Source: Arthrobacter sp. MAHUQ-56 (GTDB lineage Bacteria > Actinomycetota > Actinomycetes > Actinomycetales > Micrococcaceae). Taken from it: a stretch of DNA of 64,000 nt. Position 1 is the first letter of the stretch; each line of letters starts with the position of its first letter. The translations under genes were made by a program, and so were the position numbers. The notes beneath the pieces were generated by a model that saw nothing but the letters and a program-made list of their open reading frames with translations, was not told where the DNA came from and did not search any database. This document shows positions 17,139 through 27,210 of the stretch, piece after piece. The DNA is taken from positions 1,035,507-1,099,506 of the forward strand of contig NZ_JAIFZQ010000020.1 of NCBI RefSeq assembly GCF_019710585.1, in the 5' to 3' direction.

Positions 17139-18314
17139 TCACTCGAACAGCCGCAAAACCAGCACGAAATCAGGGTTTTCGTTGTTGGTCAGGAGCCAAA
17201 GGCGTCCGGTGGGGGCCCGGATTACGTCCCTGATCCGCCCATACTCGCCTGTGAAATAGGCCACAGGATTGCCCGCCTCCGTCCCGGCCAACGGGACGGC
17301 CCACAGGCGCTGGCCCCGGAGCGCTCCCAGGTAGGCGGTGTCCCCGACTATTTCCAGGCCGCTCGGCGATGACTCGCCCGTAGCGGGCCAGACCACCTTG
17401 GCATCCTGGAACTCCGCGCGGTGCGGAGCGCCCGTGACTGCCGGCCACCCGTAATTGGCCCCTGGTTGGATCAGGTTCAGCTCATCATTGACATCCGGCC
17501 CGAACTCGCTCGCCCACAGCCTTCCGGAACGGTCCCAGGCCAGCCCCTGCACGTTGCGGTGGCCGAGGCTGTACACGGCATTGCCAAACGGGTTGCCCGG
17601 CGCCGGGCGGCCGTCGGCGGTGAGCCGGAGAATCTTGCCGCCCAAGGCGTTCGGGTCCTGGGCTTGTTCCCGGCGCTGGGCATCGCCGGTTCCAACGTAG
17701 AGGAATCCGTCGGGGCCAAAACGGATCCTGCCGCCGTTGTGGGTTCCGGCTTTTGGAATTCCGGTGAAGACAGCCTCGGGCTCACCCAGCCTGAAGGGAC
17801 CGCTGCCGTTGTCCTCGACAACCAGCCGCACCACCCTGTTGTCGTCCTTGGCGGTCAGGTAGGCGTAGAGGTAGCGGTCGGCGGCGAACTGCGGGGAGGG
17901 CGCCAGGCCAAGCAGGCCTCCCTCCCCGCCGGGCACGACGCCTGGAACCTTGCCGAGGTCCGTGGCTTTTCCGTCGCGGACCGCCTTCAGGCGGGCACTG
18001 TCCCGCTCAGAAATAATGCCCGTGCCGTCGGGCAGGAAGACCGCGGCCCAGGGGATATCCAGTTGCAGGTCCAGCCGTTCCGCCACCTGCAGCTCCGGAG
18101 CGGTGCCTGCAGCCGTCCCCCCGCTTCCCGTTGGCGCGGGCGCGGGGCTTCCGGTGCATGCCGCCAGGAATAAAACCAGGCAGGCGATCGTACAGAAGCG
18201 GGTCGCCGGGCGGGCGCCTGGGCCGCTAGAGGCGCTTCCGGCGCGGCGCCCGGAAGCCGGCGGCCTCGGCGTGCGCGGCAGACTCAAACCACACCTCTGC
18301 CCGGGTCTGCTCAT
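17139..18314 (-). CDS. PQQ-dependent sugar dehydrogenase family lipoprotein
   Basis: 391-residue soluble aldose dehydrogenase-like beta propeller. A hydrophobic segment CTIACLVLFLAAC with a lipobox ends near residue 53, then an Ala/Pro/Gly spacer, then propeller motifs: LDIPWAAVFLPDG near 84, GGEGGLLGLAPSP near 127, THNGGRIRFGPDGFLYVGTG near 190, and YSLGHRNVQGLAWD near 248. These match the GSDH/YliI family that oxidises sugars with PQQ at the outer membrane face. The only ATG (18314) lies 89 bases inside the upstream gene and gives an unusually long basic n-region, so the real start is uncertain; a TTG near 18287 is possible. Confidence 0.84.
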   Translation of the reverse strand: MSRPGQRCGLSLPRTPRPPASGRRAGSASSGPGARPATRFCTIACLVLFLAACTGSPAPAPTGSGGTAAGTAPELQVAERLDLQLDIPWAAVFLPDGTGIISERDSARLKAVRDGKATDLGKVPGVVPGGEGGLLGLAPSPQFAADRYLYAYLTAKDDNRVVRLVVEDNGSGPFRLGEPEAVFTGIPKAGTHNGGRIRFGPDGFLYVGTGDAQRREQAQDPNALGGKILRLTADGRPAPGNPFGNAVYSLGHRNVQGLAWDRSGRLWASEFGPDVNDELNLIQPGANYGWPAVTGAPHRAEFQDAKVVWPATGESSPSGLEIVGDTAYLGALRGQRLWAVPLAGTEAGNPVAYFTGEYGRIRDVIRAPTGRLWLLTNNENPDFVLVLRLFE

Positions 18315-19392
18315 AGTCGGGGTGTCCTTCTTCGTAGTACACCATGGCGCCGGCGTCGCCCTTCACGGTGAATTCGGCAGGCCCGCTTCCATCGGGGCCC
18401 GGCGCGGCCGAGCCTGCGCCGTAGGGTTCGTCGGCGGCCAGATGCCCCGCGGGTTCGGCGAGTGCTGCGCCCTGCCCGGCCGGGACACTGGCATGATGGT
18501 CGGCCCCGTTTTCAACGACGGCCGAAGACTGCGCACGGTCGAGCGTCTCCGCCGTGGCGGCATCACCGGAGGCACCTTCGGCACTGGAAGGAGCAGGTCC
18601 CGACGGTGCAGTGGTGGGGGGAGTAGCGGTGGACGGGGCGGCGGTGGACGGGGCAGCGGACGCGCCGGCGCTGGTTGCCGCCGTGCCTGCCGGCTCCTGC
18701 TGTACCGGAGTGCCCGCTTCCTGTACGGCACCCAGTGGTGTCCCGGCGTCGTCCGTTTCTTCCACGGCGGCAGTTTCCGCGCCCGGCAGGGTGGGGGCAT
18801 GCGGCCCCGTGTACTCGTCATGGTGGACCGGCGGCCCGGCCGGGGATTCTGCTTCGCCGGCAGGGTGCGCAGCCGCCGACGGCGCCGGCGCTGGTGCCGG
18901 CTCCGGTGTGTCCGCAGCTACCGGATGCAACGCGGCGCCGGTGCCGGTTGCGGAGGATCCAGCACGGGGTGCTGGAGAAGCAGCTTCGGACCACTGGGTT
19001 TCCCATTCGGCCTCGTCCTGGCGCCGGCGTTCCTCGTGCGTTGCCTCGCCTGTGCTTGCCTCGCCAGTGCCGGTCTCGCCCGTGCCGGCGTTACCTGGCG
19101 CAGCCTGCGGCACACCGGCGCCGGCGGATGGGGAAGCCGGACCGGCTGCGTCCACCGGTTCTTCCGCCGCTGCAGGTGCGGCGGGTTCAGCTGGTTTGCC
19201 GAACCCGGCAGCGGAGGGAATTCCGGAGGTCCCGGCTGCCTCTGCGGACGCCGCAGCGCTTCCGCCCCCCAGGGCGCCGTCGGCACGCGACTGCCCGGGG
19301 CCAGGCGGGTTGCCGGACTTGTTGCGGTTCAGCAGCCACCAGACGACGACGGCGATGACGACGAGAAGAATGATCCAGAAGACAATGTCCAT
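18226..19392 (-). CDS. membrane-anchored low-complexity protein with C-terminal sunset-like domain
   Basis: 388 residues in three parts. An N-terminal membrane helix (IVFWIILLVVIAVVVWWLL) is followed by a basic stop (NRNKSG), then about 300 residues of Ala/Pro/Gly/Thr/Glu-rich disordered sequence, then a conserved ending from EFTVKGDAGAMVYYEEGHP through AEVWFESAAHAEAAGFRAP. That ending resembles the 'sunset' module known to me from actinobacterial membrane proteins (for example ArfC-like proteins); this recognition is from memory. Function is unknown. The helix-linker-domain layout suggests the C-terminal module is held at a distance from the membrane. Its stop lies inside the start of the sugar dehydrogenase gene. 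Confidence 0.72.
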   Translation of the reverse strand: MDIVFWIILLVVIAVVVWWLLNRNKSGNPPGPGQSRADGALGGGSAAASAEAAGTSGIPSAAGFGKPAEPAAPAAAEEPVDAAGPASPSAGAGVPQAAPGNAGTGETGTGEASTGEATHEERRRQDEAEWETQWSEAASPAPRAGSSATGTGAALHPVAADTPEPAPAPAPSAAAHPAGEAESPAGPPVHHDEYTGPHAPTLPGAETAAVEETDDAGTPLGAVQEAGTPVQQEPAGTAATSAGASAAPSTAAPSTATPPTTAPSGPAPSSAEGASGDAATAETLDRAQSSAVVENGADHHASVPAGQGAALAEPAGHLAADEPYGAGSAAPGPDGSGPAEFTVKGDAGAMVYYEEGHPDYEQTRAEVWFESAAHAEAAGFRAPRRKRL

Positions 19393-19537
19393 GGCAAGCC
19401 CTTCGGTTACGGATGGGTTGGTGTCCTGCCCCGACGCTACGTCGGGTCACCACCTCTGTCCAGAGACGCGGGCGCGGGGAAGGGCGAGGAGAAGGCGCAG
19501 GTGAGAGGCTTGCACAGCCCTGAAGCGAGGCGTCCGA

Positions 19538-19556
19538 TCTCAGAATATGAGACGGA
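19538..19556. promoter_or_regulatory. operator-like sequence upstream of ilvD
   Basis: TCTCA-GAATA-TGAGA followed by CGG. Together with the preceding bases it matches the iclR-leuC intergenic operator at 16 of 19 positions (ATCTCAGA, three variable bases, TGAGACGG). It lies about 80 bases before the ilvD -10 element. Proposed site for the IclR-type regulator encoded at 45314-46033. Confidence 0.6.
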
Positions 19557-19635
19557 AGTCCACCATCTGGCTGAGAAATCCCGGCATTTGTCAGAAAAGG
19601 GGAGCTGATGGTCGTTTCGCCGCTATGCCGCGCCC

Positions 19636-19641
19636 TAGACT
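19636..19641 (+). promoter_or_regulatory. ilvD -10 element (leaderless)
   Basis: TAGACT seven bases before the ilvD ATG at 19649, so transcription should start at or next to the A of the start codon. No ribosome-binding site is present. Confidence 0.5.
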
Positions 19642-19648
19642 TTCCCCT

Positions 19649-21367
19649 ATGAGCGACGCCCGGACCGAGACTGTGAGCAAGCCCGACATCAAGCCCCGCA
19701 GCCGGGTGGTGACCGATGGCATCCACGCAGCCCCTGCGCGCGGCATGTTCCGGGCCGTCGGCATGGGCGACGACGACTTCGCCAAGCCGCAGATCGGCGT
19801 CGCGAGCTCGTGGAACGAAATCACCCCCTGCAACCTGTCCCTGAACCGTCTTGCCCAGGGCGCCAAGGAAGGCGTCCACGCCGGCGGCGGGTTCCCGATG
19901 CAGTTCGGCACCATCTCCGTCTCGGACGGTATTTCCATGGGCCACGAAGGCATGCACTTCTCCCTGGTTTCCCGCGAAGTCATCGCCGACTCCGTCGAGA
20001 CCGTCATGCAGGCCGAGCGGATCGACGGCTCGGTCCTGCTGGCCGGTTGCGACAAATCCCTGCCGGGCATGCTCATGGCCGCAGCCCGCCTGGACCTCGC
20101 CAGCGTCTTCCTCTACGCCGGCTCCATCATGCCCGGCTGGGTCAAGCTCGAGGATGGCTCGGAGAAGGAAGTCACCCTGATCGACGCCTTCGAGGCCGTG
20201 GGTGCCTGCGCCGCCGGCAAGATGAGCATGGAGGACCTCACCCGCATTGAAAAGGCCATCTGCCCGGGCGAAGGCGCCTGCGGCGGCATGTACACGGCCA
20301 ACACCATGGCCTGCATCGGCGAGGCCCTCGGCATGTCCCTCCCAGGCTCCGCCGCCCCGCCTTCGGCAGACCGCCGTCGTGATGAATTCGCCCGGAAGTC
20401 CGGCGAGGCGGTGGTCAACCTGCTGCGCCTGGGCATCACCGCCCGCGACATCATGACCAGGAAGGCCTTCGAGAACGCCATTGCCGTCACGATGGCGTTC
20501 GGTGGCTCCACCAACGCCGTGCTGCACTTGCTGGCCATCGCGCGTGAGGCCGGAGTTGAGCTGACCCTCGACGACTTCAACCGCATTGGCGACAAGATCC
20601 CGCACCTGGGCGACCTCAAGCCCTTCGGCCGCTACGTCATGACCGACGTCGACAGGATCGGCGGCGTGCCGGTCATCATGAAGGCACTGCTCGACGCCGG
20701 CCTGCTGCACGGCGACTGCCTCACCGTCACTGGCAAGACGGTTGCGGAAAACCTTGCGGCCATCAATCCGCCCGACGTCGACGGCAAGATCCTGCGTGCA
20801 CTGGACAACCCGATCCACAAGACCGGCGGCATCACCATCCTGCACGGTTCCATGGCTCCGGAGGGAGCCGTGGTCAAGAGTGCCGGGTTCGATGCCGACG
20901 TCTTCGAGGGCTCGGCCCGCGTCTTCGAGCGTGAGCAGGGTGCCCTGGATGCACTCGACAACGGTGAGATCAAGGCCGGCGACGTCGTAGTCATCCGCTA
21001 CGAAGGCCCCAAGGGCGGGCCCGGCATGCGCGAAATGCTCGCCATTACCGGCGCCATCAAGGGTGCGGGCCTAGGCAAGGACGTCCTGCTCCTCACCGAC
21101 GGCCGGTTCTCCGGCGGCACTACCGGCCTGTGCATCGGCCACGTTGCCCCGGAAGCGGTCGACGGCGGCCCCATCGCCTTCGTGAAGGACGGGGACAGGA
21201 TCCGGGTCGACATCGCCGCCCGCACCTTCGACCTGCTGGTGGACGACGCCGAGCTTGAGGCACGCAAGGTGGGCTGGGAGCCGCTGCCTGCCAGGTACAC
21301 CAAGGGAGTGCTCGCCAAGTACGCCAAGCTGGTGCACAGCGCGAGCCAGGGAGCCTGGACCGGCTGA
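19649..21367 (+). CDS. ilvD: dihydroxy-acid dehydratase
   Basis: Fe-S enzyme that dehydrates 2,3-dihydroxy-isovalerate and its isoleucine analogue to 2-keto acids in branched-chain amino acid synthesis. 572 residues. Cluster-binding cysteines lie in [10 protein letters not shown] near 62, [10 protein letters not shown] near 133 and [16 protein letters not shown] near 206; the C-terminal swivelling domain has [20 protein letters not shown] near 490. The ATG at 19649 is supported by the TAGACT hexamer and by family N-termini; an open frame to 19547 exists but adds unrelated residues. It stands about 370 bases before ilvB but is separated by the ilvB promoter and attenuator. An IclR-type site upstream suggests leucine-family control. 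Confidence 0.96.
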   Translation: MSDARTETVSKPDIKPRSRVVTDGIHAAPARGMFRAVGMGDDDFAKPQIGVASSWNEITPCNLSLNRLAQGAKEGVHAGGGFPMQFGTISVSDGISMGHEGMHFSLVSREVIADSVETVMQAERIDGSVLLAGCDKSLPGMLMAAARLDLASVFLYAGSIMPGWVKLEDGSEKEVTLIDAFEAVGACAAGKMSMEDLTRIEKAICPGEGACGGMYTANTMACIGEALGMSLPGSAAPPSADRRRDEFARKSGEAVVNLLRLGITARDIMTRKAFENAIAVTMAFGGSTNAVLHLLAIAREAGVELTLDDFNRIGDKIPHLGDLKPFGRYVMTDVDRIGGVPVIMKALLDAGLLHGDCLTVTGKTVAENLAAINPPDVDGKILRALDNPIHKTGGITILHGSMAPEGAVVKSAGFDADVFEGSARVFEREQGALDALDNGEIKAGDVVVIRYEGPKGGPGMREMLAITGAIKGAGLGKDVLLLTDGRFSGGTTGLCIGHVAPEAVDGGPIAFVKDGDRIRVDIAARTFDLLVDDAELEARKVGWEPLPARYTKGVLAKYAKLVHSASQGAWTG

Positions 21368-21494
21368 TGTTGAGTCGCCTGGGACGGCCGTCCCGGGACC
21401 TTGCCCACTTTAGGCGGCAGGGCTTAATGAGGGGTGACCCGAGGGGCCCCGGGCTGACGGCGCTCGCGCCGGAAGTTTGGGGTAGGGTCATTCC

Positions 21495-21527
21495 GTGGAC
21501 AGTGTGGTCCACATGGTGAGATAGGGT
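21495..21527 (+). promoter_or_regulatory. ilvB operon promoter with inverted repeat
   Basis: GTGGAC-AGTGTG-GTCCAC (21495-21512) is a perfect six-base inverted repeat. Ten bases further is TAGGGT (21522-21527), a plausible -10 that would start the attenuator leader about 40 bases before its peptide. The repeat covers the -35 region. A second candidate -35, TTGACA, is at 21537-21542. Confidence 0.45.
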
Positions 21528-21572
21528 TGTTGCTCGTTGACACTCATCTTGCCAAGAGGGAAGACTGAACGC

Positions 21573-21626
21573 ATGACTTTCGTTACCGTCGGCACCGTCG
21601 TCGTCCTTACCAAGCGCGTGGCATAA
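21573..21626 (+). CDS. ilvB leader peptide
   Basis: 17-codon reading frame encoding MTFVTVGTVVVLTKRVA. Six of 17 residues are valine, three of them consecutive, plus one leucine. It lies between the ilvB promoter and a rho-independent terminator with a run of seven Ts, and has AGAGGGAAG before its ATG. This is the layout of attenuation leaders of ilv operons, as established for ilvBNC in Corynebacterium glutamicum. Ribosome stalling at the valine codons when charged tRNA-Val is scarce would set the RNA fold downstream. It is too short to be found by ordinary gene callers. Confidence 0.85.
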   Translation: MTFVTVGTVVVLTKRVA

Positions 21627-21693
21627 CAGCCCCCTGGTAACGAACCGTCACGCGCGAACCCCTCACAGAGCTACCAGGCTGAGGGGTTTTTTT
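21579..21693 (+). promoter_or_regulatory. ilvB transcription attenuator
   Basis: Mutually exclusive pairings can be drawn by eye. The leader-peptide segment TTCGTTACC (21579-21587) pairs with GGTAACGAA (21636-21644), nine of nine bases. GCGCGTG in the late leader can pair with CACGCGC near 21649. The antiterminator uses CCTGGTA (21633-21639) with TACCAGG (21672-21678) and can continue into the G-run of the terminator. The terminator is AACCCCTCA/TGAGGGGTT plus T7. Stalling in the valine codons would break the first pairing and free the antiterminator. Confidence 0.8.
21657..21693 (+). terminator. ilvB attenuator terminator
   Basis: AACCCCTCA pairs with TGAGGGGTT and seven Ts follow (21687-21693). 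It is 31 bases after the leader-peptide stop and 48 bases before the ilvB ATG. Confidence 0.85.
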
Positions 21694-21740
21694 ATTTCCC
21701 GCAGTCCCATAACCAGAGAAGATCCACAAGGAAGAGTCCG

Positions 21741-23648
21741 ATGAGCAAAGGATCGCCCATCAGCCCCTCGCTGATGGCCACCAAGTCCCCTGGAGCCCCC
21801 AAGGCTCCGGAACGTGCCGACCGGACGGCTGACCATGCCGCCGTCGTCGCCGATCTTGCTGCCGTCTCTCCTGTCCTTGGGCCGAACAACGTCGTACCCC
21901 CGACGGTGATGACCGGCTCGCAAGCGATCGTCCGCTCGCTCGAGGAACTCGGCGTCGACGACATTTTCGGTTTGCCCGGTGGCGCGATCCTGCCCACCTA
22001 CGACCCCTTGATGGCCTCCACCATGAATCACGTGCTGGTCCGTCACGAACAGGGAGCCGGCCACGCCGCGCAAGGCTACGCCATGGTAACGGGGAAGGTG
22101 GGCGTCTGCATCGCCACCTCCGGCCCCGGTGCCACCAACCTCGTTACCGCGATCATGGATGCCCATATGGACTCCGTGCCGATGGTGGCCATCACCGGCC
22201 AGGTGTCCAGCGGCGTCATCGGCACCGACGCGTTCCAGGAAGCCGACATCGTGGGCATTACGATGCCCATCACCAAGCACTCCTTCCTGGTGACCGACCC
22301 CAACGACATCCCGCACGTGATGGCCGAGGCCTTCCACCTGGCCTCCACCGGCCGCCCTGGCCCCGTCCTGGTGGACGTCGCCAAGGACGCCCAGGTGGGC
22401 CAGATGACCTTTTCCTGGCCGCCGAAAATCGACCTGCCCGGCTACCGGCCGGTCACCCGCGGCCACAACAAGCAGGTGCGGGAGGCCGCTAAGCTCATTG
22501 CCGCTTCCACCAAACCCGTCCTGTACGTGGGCGGCGGTGTGGTGAAGGCGCACGCCTCGGCAGAGCTGTTCGCCCTCGCCGAGGCCACCGGCGCTCCCGT
22601 GGTGACCACCCTGATGGCCAAGGGCGCTTTCCCGGATTCGCACCCGCAGCACGTGGGCATGCCCGGCATGCACGGCAGCGTTTCCGCTGTCACCGCCCTG
22701 CAGCAGTCCGACCTGCTGATCACCCTCGGTGCCCGCTTCGACGACCGCGTCACCGGCGTACTGAAGACCTTCGCACCCAACGCCAAGGTCATCCACGCGG
22801 ACATCGATCCTGCCGAAATTTCCAAGAACCGTACCGCTGATGTGCCCATCGTCGGGTCCGTCAAGGAGATCATCCCGGAGCTGACCGAGGCCGTGCGCAG
22901 CCAGTTCGAGGCTTCCGGCACTCCGGATCTCACCACGTGGTGGGCATTCCTCAACAACCTCAAGGAAACCTACCCGCTGGGCTGGACTGAACCGGACGAC
23001 GGCCTCATCGCACCCCAGAAGGTCATCAAGCGGATCGGTGAGCTGACGGGGCCCGAAGGCGTCTATGTGGCGGGCGTGGGCCAGCACCAGATGTGGGCTG
23101 CGCAGTTCATCAAGTACGAGCGCCCGCACGCCTGGCTGAATTCCGGCGGCGCCGGCACCATGGGGTACGCCGTTCCGGCGGCCATGGGCGCCAAGGTGGG
23201 CGAGCCGGACCGCGTGGTCTGGGCCATCGACGGCGACGGCTGCTTCCAGATGACCAACCAGGAACTGGCTACCTGCGCCATCAACAACATCCCCATCAAG
23301 GTTGCCGTCATCAACAACTCGTCGCTGGGCATGGTGCGGCAGTGGCAGACCCTCTTCTACGAGGGCCGCTACTCCAACACCGACCTCAACACCGGCCACG
23401 ACACCGTCCGCATCCCGGACTTCGTCAAGCTGGGGGAGGCCTACGGCTGCGCCTCGTTCCGCGTTGAACGCGAAGAAGACATCGACGCCACCATCCGGAA
23501 GGCCCTCGAAATCAACGACCGCCCCGTGGTCATCGACTTCGTGGTGAGCCCCAACTCCATGGTGTGGCCGATGGTGCCCGCCGGCGTGAGCAACGACCAG
23601 ATCCAGGTTGCCCGCAACATGACCCCGGAATGGGAAGAGGAAGACTGA
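21741..23648 (+). CDS. ilvB: acetolactate synthase, large (catalytic) subunit
   Basis: ThDP- and FAD-dependent enzyme making 2-acetolactate and 2-aceto-2-hydroxybutyrate, first common step of valine, leucine and isoleucine synthesis. 635 residues. The catalytic glutamate is in [16 protein letters not shown] (near 103); the ThDP-binding stretch begins [14 protein letters not shown] (near 497) and ends VINNSS (near 525); the FAD region has [18 protein letters not shown]. The first 50 residues are an Ala/Pro-rich extension before [25 protein letters not shown] precedes the ATG. It leads ilvB-ilvN-ilvC downstream of the attenuator. Confidence 0.97.
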   Translation: MSKGSPISPSLMATKSPGAPKAPERADRTADHAAVVADLAAVSPVLGPNNVVPPTVMTGSQAIVRSLEELGVDDIFGLPGGAILPTYDPLMASTMNHVLVRHEQGAGHAAQGYAMVTGKVGVCIATSGPGATNLVTAIMDAHMDSVPMVAITGQVSSGVIGTDAFQEADIVGITMPITKHSFLVTDPNDIPHVMAEAFHLASTGRPGPVLVDVAKDAQVGQMTFSWPPKIDLPGYRPVTRGHNKQVREAAKLIAASTKPVLYVGGGVVKAHASAELFALAEATGAPVVTTLMAKGAFPDSHPQHVGMPGMHGSVSAVTALQQSDLLITLGARFDDRVTGVLKTFAPNAKVIHADIDPAEISKNRTADVPIVGSVKEIIPELTEAVRSQFEASGTPDLTTWWAFLNNLKETYPLGWTEPDDGLIAPQKVIKRIGELTGPEGVYVAGVGQHQMWAAQFIKYERPHAWLNSGGAGTMGYAVPAAMGAKVGEPDRVVWAIDGDGCFQMTNQELATCAINNIPIKVAVINNSSLGMVRQWQTLFYEGRYSNTDLNTGHDTVRIPDFVKLGEAYGCASFRVEREEDIDATIRKALEINDRPVVIDFVVSPNSMVWPMVPAGVSNDQIQVARNMTPEWEEED

Positions 23649-23650
23649 CC

Positions 23651-25278
<1,628 letters not shown>

Positions 25279-25312
25279 GGCCGCAGGCCCAACCGCATAG
25301 CGTGCCACGGTG

Positions 25313-25350
25313 AGGCCGGGTTCACACTTAACAATGTGAGCCCGGCCTTT
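25313..25350 (+). terminator. terminator of ilvBNC
   Basis: AGGCCGGGTTCACACTT pairs with ATGTGAGCCCGGCCT (one mismatch near the loop) around AACA, followed by TTTCC. It is 34 bases after the ilvC stop and separates ilvBNC from serA. Confidence 0.75.
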
Positions 25351-25359
25351 CCGTCGGCC

Positions 25360-25365
25360 TAGACT
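25360..25365 (+). promoter_or_regulatory. serA -10 element
   Basis: TAGACT immediately after the ilvBNC terminator; transcription would start about 30 bases before the serA GTG. The same hexamer serves ilvD and the flavin-monooxygenase promoter. Confidence 0.45.
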
Positions 25366-25402
25366 TGTTCCATCCCCAGGACTGCAACGCAGAGGATCAG
25401 CC

Positions 25403-26992
25403 GTGTCAAAACCCGTAGTACTGCTCGCCGAAGAACTTTCCCCCGCCACCGTCGAGGCCCTCGGCCCGGACTTTGAAATCCGCCAGACCGACGGCGCCGA
25501 CCGTTCCCAGCTGCTCTCGGCGATCAGTGACGTAGACGCCATCCTGGTCCGCTCCGCCACCCAGGTTGACGCCGAAGCCATCGCCGCCGCCAAGAACCTG
25601 AAGGTGATCGCGCGTGCCGGCGTCGGGCTGGACAATGTGGACATCAAGGCCGCCACCCAGGCCGGCGTGATGGTAGTCAACGCGCCCACGTCCAACATCG
25701 TCTCGGCGGCTGAGCTCACCGTGGGGCACATCCTCAGCCTTGCCCGCCACATCCCGCAGGCCAGCGCCGCCCTCAAGGACGGCGAATGGAAGCGCTCCAA
25801 GTACACGGGCATCGAACTGTTCGAGAAGAAGATCGGCATCATTGGCCTGGGCAGGATCGGCGCCCTCGTGGCAGCCCGCCTTAAGGGCTTCGACACCAAG
25901 ATCCTCGCCTACGACCCCTACATCACCTCCGCCCGCGCCGCGCAGCTCGGGGTGCAGCTGGTCACCCTGGACGATCTCCTGGCCCAGTCCGACTTCATCA
26001 CGATCCACATGCCCAAGACACCGGAAACCGTGGGCATGCTGGGCGCGGACGCCTTCAAGAAGATGAAGAGCACCGCCTACGTCGTCAACGTCGCCCGCGG
26101 CGGCCTGGTGGACGAGGAAGCCCTCTTTACCGCCCTGCAGGACGGCGAAATCGCCGGCGCCGGCGTGGACGTCTTCGCCAAGGAGCCCAGCACGGACCTC
26201 CCGTTCTTCAAGCTCGACAACGTCGTGGTCACCCCGCACCTGGGCGCCTCCACTGACGAAGCGCAGGAAAAGGCCGGCGTTTCCGTCGCCAAGTCAGTAC
26301 GCCTGGCCCTCGCGGGCGAGCTGGTGCCCGACGCCGTCAACGTGGCCGGCGGCGTCATCGCCCCCGACGTCCGCCCGGGCATCCCGCTGATCGAAAAGCT
26401 GGGCCGCATCTTCACCGCGCTGACCCACGCGTCGCTGACCCAGTTCGACGTCGAGGTGGCCGGTGAAATCTCCTCCCTGGACGTCAAGGTCCTGGAACTG
26501 GCGGCGCTGAAGGGTATCTTCGCCGACGTCGTGACCGAGCAGGTCTCCTACGTCAACGCCCCCGTCATCGCCGAACAGCGCGGGATCAACGTCCGGCTCA
26601 TCACCACGCCCGAGACGGAGTCCTACCGCAACGTGCTGACCCTGCGGGGCGCCCTGAGCGACGGCAGCCAGATCTCCGTGGCCGGTACCCTGACCGGTCC
26701 CAAGCAGATCGAAAAGCTCGTGGGGATCAACGGCTTCGAAGTCGAGATCCCGATCAGCGAGCACCTGGTGGTGGTTGCCTACACCGACCGTCCCGGCGTC
26801 ATCGGAACCATCGGCCACATCCTGGGCATGAACAACATCAACATCGCCGGCATGCAGGTTGCCCGCTCCAACGAGGGCGGCCAGGTCCTCGCCCTGCTGA
26901 CTATCGACAGCTCCGTTCCCCAGCAGGTGCTGGACGCCATCAAGGCCGGAATCGGCGCCGAGATGGTCCGGGAAGTGGACCTCGAGGACTAG
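25403..26992 (+). CDS. serA: D-3-phosphoglycerate dehydrogenase
   Basis: First enzyme of serine synthesis: oxidises 3-phosphoglycerate with NAD+. 529 residues, the long actinobacterial form with an extra domain. The NAD-binding motif KKIGIIGLGRIGALVA is near residue 145; the substrate/catalytic residues are Arg in VVNVARGGLVDEEAL near 232, Glu in AKEPS near 262 and His in TPHLGAST near 279. An allosteric substrate-binding domain spans about 315-450 and a C-terminal ACT domain starts near HLVVVAYTDRPGVIGTIGHI (455). GTG start with AGAGGA before it. It follows ilvBNC but has its own promoter. Confidence 0.97.
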   Translation: MSKPVVLLAEELSPATVEALGPDFEIRQTDGADRSQLLSAISDVDAILVRSATQVDAEAIAAAKNLKVIARAGVGLDNVDIKAATQAGVMVVNAPTSNIVSAAELTVGHILSLARHIPQASAALKDGEWKRSKYTGIELFEKKIGIIGLGRIGALVAARLKGFDTKILAYDPYITSARAAQLGVQLVTLDDLLAQSDFITIHMPKTPETVGMLGADAFKKMKSTAYVVNVARGGLVDEEALFTALQDGEIAGAGVDVFAKEPSTDLPFFKLDNVVVTPHLGASTDEAQEKAGVSVAKSVRLALAGELVPDAVNVAGGVIAPDVRPGIPLIEKLGRIFTALTHASLTQFDVEVAGEISSLDVKVLELAALKGIFADVVTEQVSYVNAPVIAEQRGINVRLITTPETESYRNVLTLRGALSDGSQISVAGTLTGPKQIEKLVGINGFEVEIPISEHLVVVAYTDRPGVIGTIGHILGMNNINIAGMQVARSNEGGQVLALLTIDSSVPQQVLDAIKAGIGAEMVREVDLED

Positions 26993-27062
26993 TCCCGACA
27001 CCCGCGGCGGAAACACCGCGGCGGCTCCTTCGCCCGGCGTGTCCGGGCGGAAATACATAAGA

Positions 27063-27124
27063 TTGGCCGGTCTGCTTACAATGGCATGGTCCTGATTCAG
27101 GACCGTAGCCGGCAGACCGGCCAA
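27063..27124. promoter_or_regulatory. nested inverted repeat upstream of ABC exporter
   Basis: TTGGCCGGTCTGC (27063-27075) is perfectly complementary to GCAGACCGGCCAA (27112-27124). Inside is a second perfect stem GGTCCTG-ATT-CAGGACC (27088-27104). TACAAT at 27077-27082 and TAAGAT at 27058-27063 could be -10 elements. It may be an operator, an RNA regulatory structure or the serA terminator; the T-run (CCTTTT) after it is weak. Confidence 0.5.
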
Positions 27125-27210
27125 TACCTTTTGCACATCCGTCCGTCATTGACCACGTCTGCCCGGGCGGATGGAAGTGTGCGCACGCAATCCAGGTTTC
27201 AGGGAGTTCC

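Noticed and set aside
27081-27095. Tiny frame ATG GCA TGG TCC TGA inside the nested repeat, as a possible leader peptide
   Set aside because: Four residues, no ribosome-binding site, and no amino acid bias that would suit attenuation.
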